DNA from: Alphaproteobacteria bacterium
GTDB taxonomy: Bacteria > Pseudomonadota > Alphaproteobacteria > Micropepsales > Micropepsaceae
Assembly: GCA_016792565.1 (NCBI GenBank)
Contig: JAEUMK010000040.1
Coordinates: 1 to 33,076 of the forward strand
Direction: 5' to 3'
DNA length: 33,076 nucleotides
The notes under the pieces were generated by a model. That model was not told the origin of the DNA and did no database searches. It worked only from the letters and a program-made list of their open reading frames with translations. This document shows, piece after piece, positions 26,831 to 33,076 of this stretch (its first letter is position 1; the number at the start of each line of letters is the position of its first letter). The translations under genes and the position numbers were made by a program.

Positions 26831-28228
26831 ATGCTGGAGAAAGCCGGCGCTTCGGGGTTGTGGACGGCCGTCAGGGAGCGCCTGCGCGCGGAAATCGCGC
26901 CCAATGCGTTCGACTTCTTCATCCGGCCGCTTGCGGCGCTGAACGATCACGGCGACGAACTGGTGCTGGGCGCGCCGACGGCGTTCCTGCGCCAGTATGT
27001 GCGCGACCATTTCGGGCCGCAGATCGTCCGCCTGGCCGAGGACGAGTCGGGCCGCTCAACCCGCGTCTCCTTCGTCACGGCGACCGGCGCCGTCGCGGCT
27101 GGCGCGTCCGCTGGCAACGGCGCGGCGCCGGCCGCCGCCGACGCGCCGCAGCCGCTTCAGCCGGCCGATTCCGCGATCGAACTGGCCATCGGCCAGCCGC
27201 TGAACCCGCGCTACACCTTCGCCCAGTTCATCGCCGGCCGGCCCAATCGCTTCGCCCATGACGCGGCGCTCGGCGTCGCCGAGCAGATCCCCGAGGCGCG
27301 CTACAACCCGCTCTTCCTCTATGGCGGATCGGGCCTCGGCAAGACTCACCTGATGCATGCCCTCGGCCACGAGGTGCGCCGCCGCCGCCCCGACCTCAAA
27401 GTGGTCTATCTGTCGTCCGAGCGCTTCATGAACGGCTTCCTGCGCGCGCTGCGCGAGAAGTCGACCATCGAGTTCAAGGACATGCTGCGCGCCGCCGACG
27501 TGCTGCTGATCGACGACATCCAGTTCCTCGCCGGCAAGGAATTCACGCAGGAGGAATTCTTCCACGCGCTGAACGACCTGATCGGCGCGGGCAAGCAGCT
27601 CGTGCTGACCGCCGACCGCAGCCCCCGCGCCCTCGACGGCATCTCCGAGCGCATCAAGTCGCGCCTCGCCGGCGGGCTTGAGGCCGACCTCCACCCGACC
27701 GATTTCGAATTGCGCTTCTCGATCCTCCAGTCCCGCCGCGACCAGGCCCATGGCGAGCGCATCCGCCACGGCGTCGGCGACGACGTGCTGCGCTATCTCG
27801 CCCAGAAGATCGTCTCCAACGTCCGCGACCTGGAAGGCGCCTTCAACAAGCTGGCGCTGATGGCCGAGGCGACCGACGAGCCCGTGACGGTGGAGCGCAC
27901 CCGCGAGTTCCTCGCCGACATCCTCAGGACCCACGACCGCAAGATCACGGTCGACGAGATCATGAAGCGGGTGGCCGATTTCTACAATCTGCGTCCCGCC
28001 GACATGCTCTCGCCGCGCCGCGCCCGCCAGGTCGCCCGGCCGCGCCAGATCGCGATGTATTTCGCCAAGCGGCTGACCACCCGCTCGCTGCCCGATATCG
28101 GCCGCCGCTTCGGCGGGCGCGACCACACCACGGTCATCCACGCGGTGAAGCGGATCGAGGAGCTGCGCTCGACCGACTCGGCCCTCGACGACGAACTGAT
28201 CCGCCTGCAGCGCATGCTGGAGGAATAG
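26831..28228 (+). CDS. dnaA: Chromosomal replication initiator protein DnaA
   Basis: A 465-residue AAA+ initiator that binds DnaA boxes and melts the origin. Domain I (1 to about 80) is followed by an Ala/Pro-rich variable linker (about 85-115). The AAA+ domain III contains Walker A GGSGLGKT at 165-172 and Walker B LLIDDIQFL. Domain IV carries the DNA-binding signature GGRDHTTVIHAVKRIEEL near the C-terminus. ATG 26831 is chosen; an in-frame TTG at 26825 two codons earlier is possible. AAGGA lies at 26808-26812, distant from either. It is the first gene of dnaA-dnaN-recF-gyrB. Confidence 0.97.
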   Translation: MLEKAGASGLWTAVRERLRAEIAPNAFDFFIRPLAALNDHGDELVLGAPTAFLRQYVRDHFGPQIVRLAEDESGRSTRVSFVTATGAVAAGASAGNGAAPAAADAPQPLQPADSAIELAIGQPLNPRYTFAQFIAGRPNRFAHDAALGVAEQIPEARYNPLFLYGGSGLGKTHLMHALGHEVRRRRPDLKVVYLSSERFMNGFLRALREKSTIEFKDMLRAADVLLIDDIQFLAGKEFTQEEFFHALNDLIGAGKQLVLTADRSPRALDGISERIKSRLAGGLEADLHPTDFELRFSILQSRRDQAHGERIRHGVGDDVLRYLAQKIVSNVRDLEGAFNKLALMAEATDEPVTVERTREFLADILRTHDRKITVDEIMKRVADFYNLRPADMLSPRRARQVARPRQIAMYFAKRLTTRSLPDIGRRFGGRDHTTVIHAVKRIEELRSTDSALDDELIRLQRMLEE

Positions 28229-28234
28229 GCGAAA

Positions 28235-28270
28235 CGGGCGGATTCCCAAGCCCGCCCGGCTTGCTATAGT
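28235..28270 (+). promoter_or_regulatory. Hairpin and possible promoter between dnaA and dnaN
   Basis: CGGGCGG (28235-28241) and CCGCCCG (28252-28258) form a 7-bp stem just after the dnaA stop, with no T-tract. TATAGT (28265-28270) is a good -10 hexamer with TTCCCA (28243-28248) as a poor -35, which would give a short leader to dnaN. A GATTC (GANTC) site at 28241 lies inside the loop edge. Confidence 0.35.
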
Positions 28271-28331
28271 GTTCACCATGCGGGGCCGGGGGCTGCCCCG
28301 GTCTCGACTCGCATTGGACCTGGCGTTTCCC

Positions 28332-29459
28332 ATGAAGATCACGCTCGAACGCAGCGCGCTTTTGAAATCGCTGAACCACGTGCAGAGCGTGGTCGAACGC
28401 CGCAACACGATCCCGATCCTCTCCAACGTCCTCCTGGACGCGACCAAGGGCTCCTTGTCGCTGACCGCGACCGATCTCGACATCGAGATCGTGGAGAGCC
28501 TCGCCGCCGACGTCGCCCGGCCGGGCGCGACGACCGCTTCGGCCCACATGCTCTACGACATCGTGCGCAAGCTGCCCGACGGGGCGCAGGTGCAGATCGA
28601 GCTGATGGGCGAATCGGGCCGCATCACGCTCTCGGCGGGCCGCTCTCGTTTCCAGCTCGGCGCTCTGCCGCGCGAGGATTTCCCGGCGATGACGGCGGGC
28701 AGCCTGCCGCACGCCTTCGCCGTGCCGGCCTCGGACCTCAAGCGCCTCATCGACAAGACGCGCTTCGCCATCTCCAACGAGGAGACGCGCTACTATCTCA
28801 ACGGCATCTATCTGCATGCCGCCAAGGGCAAGGACGCCGTGACGCTGCGCGCCGTGGCGACCGACGGCCACCGCCTCGCCCGCTTCGATCTGCCCGCGCC
28901 TGCCGGTTCCGAGGCAATGCCCGGCGTCATCGTGCCGCGCAAGACCGTCGCCGAGGTCCGCAAGCTCATCGACGACGCCGACGGCGAGGTCGAGATCGCG
29001 GTCTCCGACACCAAGATCCGTTTTGCCTTCGGCGACGCGGTCGTCACCTCCAAGCTGATCGACGGCACCTTCCCCGATTATCAGCGCGTCATCCCGACCG
29101 GCAACGACAAGCCTCTGTTTGTCGATCGCGCCGCCTTCCAGGAGGCGGTCGATCGCGTCTCGACCGTCGCCTCCGACCGCACCCGCGCCGTCAAGATGAC
29201 CATCGAGGACGGCAAGGTGACGCTCAACGTCGTCAACCCGGAACAGGGCAGCGCCAGCGAGGAACTGGTCGCCGACTTCAGCGGCGACGGCTTCGATATC
29301 GGCTTCAACGCGCGCTATCTGATGGACATCACCGCCGCGCTCAACGGCGACCAGGCGCAGTTCCTCTTCGCCGACGCAGGCTCGCCCACCATCGTGCGCG
29401 ACGCCGGCGAGAAGGCCGACCCGGCGACGCTCTACGTCATCATGCCGATGCGGGTGTAA
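28332..29459 (+). CDS. dnaN: DNA polymerase III sliding clamp (beta subunit)
   Basis: A 375-residue ring-forming processivity factor that tethers DNA polymerase III and many repair proteins to DNA. The start MKITLERSALLKSLNHVQSV is the standard N-terminus, and an upstream in-frame ATG at 28269 would add an unconserved tail. Typical segments are NTIPILSNVLLDA, TDLDIEIVE, FAISNEETRYYLNGIYLH and VATDGHRLARFDLP. The C-terminus ends TLYVIMPMRV, the conserved tail near the peptide-binding pocket. The coding frame is intact, and recF begins nine bases after the stop. Confidence 0.98.
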   Translation: MKITLERSALLKSLNHVQSVVERRNTIPILSNVLLDATKGSLSLTATDLDIEIVESLAADVARPGATTASAHMLYDIVRKLPDGAQVQIELMGESGRITLSAGRSRFQLGALPREDFPAMTAGSLPHAFAVPASDLKRLIDKTRFAISNEETRYYLNGIYLHAAKGKDAVTLRAVATDGHRLARFDLPAPAGSEAMPGVIVPRKTVAEVRKLIDDADGEVEIAVSDTKIRFAFGDAVVTSKLIDGTFPDYQRVIPTGNDKPLFVDRAAFQEAVDRVSTVASDRTRAVKMTIEDGKVTLNVVNPEQGSASEELVADFSGDGFDIGFNARYLMDITAALNGDQAQFLFADAGSPTIVRDAGEKADPATLYVIMPMRV

Positions 29460-29468
29460 GATGGGCGC

Positions 29469-30629
29469 GTGAGCGCCGATCCCGCCCCCTCGTCCGCCTA
29501 CGCCGTGCGCCGCCTGGCGCTGACGGCCTTTCGCTCCTATGCCGCGCTGACGCTCGAGGCCGATGCCCGACCGGTCGTGCTGGTGGGCGAGAACGGGGCC
29601 GGCAAGACCAACATCCTCGAAGCGCTCTCGCTGCTCTCGCCGGGACGGGGTCTCAGGGGCACGGCGCTGGCCGATTCGGCCCGCCGCCTGCCCGGCGAGG
29701 CCGACCCGGCCGGCCCCTGGGCGGTCGCCGCGACGGTCGAAGGGCCGGAGGGCAGCTTCGAGATCGGCACCGGCCTCACCCCCGCGCCTGACGGCCGGCT
29801 GACCGAACGCCGCGCCGCCCACATCAACGGCGTCGCCGCCCCGGCCTCGACCGCCCTTTCCGAGACCTGCCGCGTCGTCTGGCTGACCCCCCAGATGGAC
29901 CGGCTGTTCCTGGACTCGCCCGGCGGGCGGCGGCGCTTCCTCGACCGGCTGACCCTGTCCTTCGAGCCCGGCCACGGCCGCGCCGCCAGCGCCTACGAAA
30001 AGGCGATGCGCGAGCGGTCGCGCCTGCTCCGCGACGGCGGCGAGGCCTCCTGGCTCGACGCCGTCGAGGCCCAGATGGCCGCCGCCGGGCTCGCCCTCGC
30101 CAACGCCCGTGCCCGCACGGTGGAGCGGCTGAAGGCCGATCTCGCGCCGCTGACCGGGGCCTTTCCGCAGGGTCTCATCGCCGTCACCGGGGCTTTCGAG
30201 GAGACCCGTGCCCCCGGCGACGATGGCGAGGCGCGCTTCCGCGAAGCCCTCGCCCGCCGCCGCCGCGCCGACGCAGAAGCCGGCCGCACCGGCATCGGCC
30301 CGCACACCGCCGATCTCGCCGTCACCCATGTCGGCCGCGGCCGCCCGGCGGCGGAATGCTCGACCGGCGAGCAGAAGGCGCTGCTGATCGGCCTCGTCCT
30401 CGCCGCCGCGCGGGCCCAGGCGCGGGCCGATGCGGGGGCCGCCCCCCTGCTGCTGCTCGACGAGATCGCGGCCCATCTCGACGAGCGCCGCCGGGCGGCC
30501 CTCTTCGACGAGATCTGCGCCATCGGGGCGCAGGCCTGGATGACCGGGACGGACGCCGCCCTGTTCGCCGCGATGGGCGATCGCGGACAAGGGTTTTGCG
30601 TGACGAACGGCGCGCTAAACCCTATATAA
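29469..30629 (+). CDS. recF: DNA replication and repair protein RecF
   Basis: A 386-residue SMC-like ATPase that helps load RecA at single-strand gaps. Walker A is GENGAGKTN near the N-terminus, preceded by LALTAFRSYAALTLE, typical of RecF. The ABC signature is CSTGEQKALLIGLVLA and Walker B is LLLLDEIAAHLD. The segment LTPQMDRLFLDSPGGRRRFL is a recognised RecF landmark. The start is GTG 29469, nine bases after dnaN, with no ATG nearby in frame, so the two are almost certainly co-translated. The stop codon overlaps a predicted gyrB -10. Confidence 0.95.
   Translation: MSADPAPSSAYAVRRLALTAFRSYAALTLEADARPVVLVGENGAGKTNILEALSLLSPGRGLRGTALADSARRLPGEADPAGPWAVAATVEGPEGSFEIGTGLTPAPDGRLTERRAAHINGVAAPASTALSETCRVVWLTPQMDRLFLDSPGGRRRFLDRLTLSFEPGHGRAASAYEKAMRERSRLLRDGGEASWLDAVEAQMAAAGLALANARARTVERLKADLAPLTGAFPQGLIAVTGAFEETRAPGDDGEARFREALARRRRADAEAGRTGIGPHTADLAVTHVGRGRPAAECSTGEQKALLIGLVLAAARAQARADAGAAPLLLLDEIAAHLDERRRAALFDEICAIGAQAWMTGTDAALFAAMGDRGQGFCVTNGALNPI
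30600..30628 (+). promoter_or_regulatory. Possible gyrB promoter inside the recF end
   Basis: GTGACG (30600-30605) and TATATA (30623-30628) with a 17-bp spacer form a plausible sigma-70 promoter. The -10 overlaps the recF stop TAA, and the predicted start near 30635 gives a leader of about 22 nt. AATTTTTT follows at 30637-30645. AT-richness may simply reflect the gene end. Confidence 0.4.

Positions 30630-33076
<2,447 letters not shown>

Overview
The window is a contiguous, very GC-rich stretch of bacterial chromosome. It is almost entirely housekeeping and lightly accessory genes, with no prophage, insertion sequence, integrase or CRISPR array. The gene set points to an alphaproteobacterium, most likely of the Hyphomicrobiales (Rhizobiales) type. 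The supporting features are an ubiE-ubiB-...-coaBC-dut block divergent from mutM, a mutM / enoyl-CoA hydratase / rpsT / dnaA order, a glutathione S-transferase fused by overlap to queG, an NDUFA9-like complex I protein, clusters of GANTC (CcrM-type) sites, and an intergenic palindrome resembling those common in rhizobial genomes. The genus cannot be fixed from the sequence alone.

Layout. 1-2260: tRNA-Leu(CAG) on the minus strand with its promoter, then an NDUFA9-like dehydrogenase overlapping an EamA-type transporter that seems to start at CTG. 2273-5349 (minus): a five-gene envelope/periplasm operon, uppP, two tandem paralogous secreted proteins of unknown function, an RNase T2 and a Nudix hydrolase. 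5634-11635: gltD and gltB, the two subunits of NADPH glutamate synthase. 11639-12767: a TetR repressor divergent from a VOC/glyoxalase-fold protein, with two copies of a 17-bp palindromic operator between them. 12792-13499: a small two-gene operon (two-helix membrane protein plus ribbon-helix-helix protein) behind an AT-rich promoter carrying a perfect 10-bp direct repeat. 13471-15515: cyclopropane-fatty-acid synthase (minus) and a MerR regulator (plus). 15652-18417: GST and queG, convergent with cysK.

18530-23714 (minus): the tightly overlapped ubiE-ubiB-(saccharopine-dehydrogenase-like)-coaBC-dut operon, covering ubiquinone synthesis, coenzyme A synthesis and dUTP hydrolysis. 23763-25812: mutM, an enoyl-CoA hydratase and rpsT, the last with a textbook promoter and two tandem hairpin terminators. 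25813-26270 is the only long non-coding gap in the right half. It holds a perfect DnaA box, two weaker boxes, clustered GANTC sites and an AT-rich patch, so it is either a candidate oriC or the dnaA control region. 26271-33076: a rhodanese-like protein, then dnaA, dnaN, recF and gyrB (gyrB runs off the window a few residues before its expected end), the classic replication-initiation cluster.

The parts least explained by known biology are the tandem secreted paralogues next to RNase T2, the membrane-protein/RHH pair with its direct-repeat promoter, the helically phased triple repeat upstream of cysK, the twin TetR operators, and the putative origin. I found no clear multi-gene defence or mobile system.
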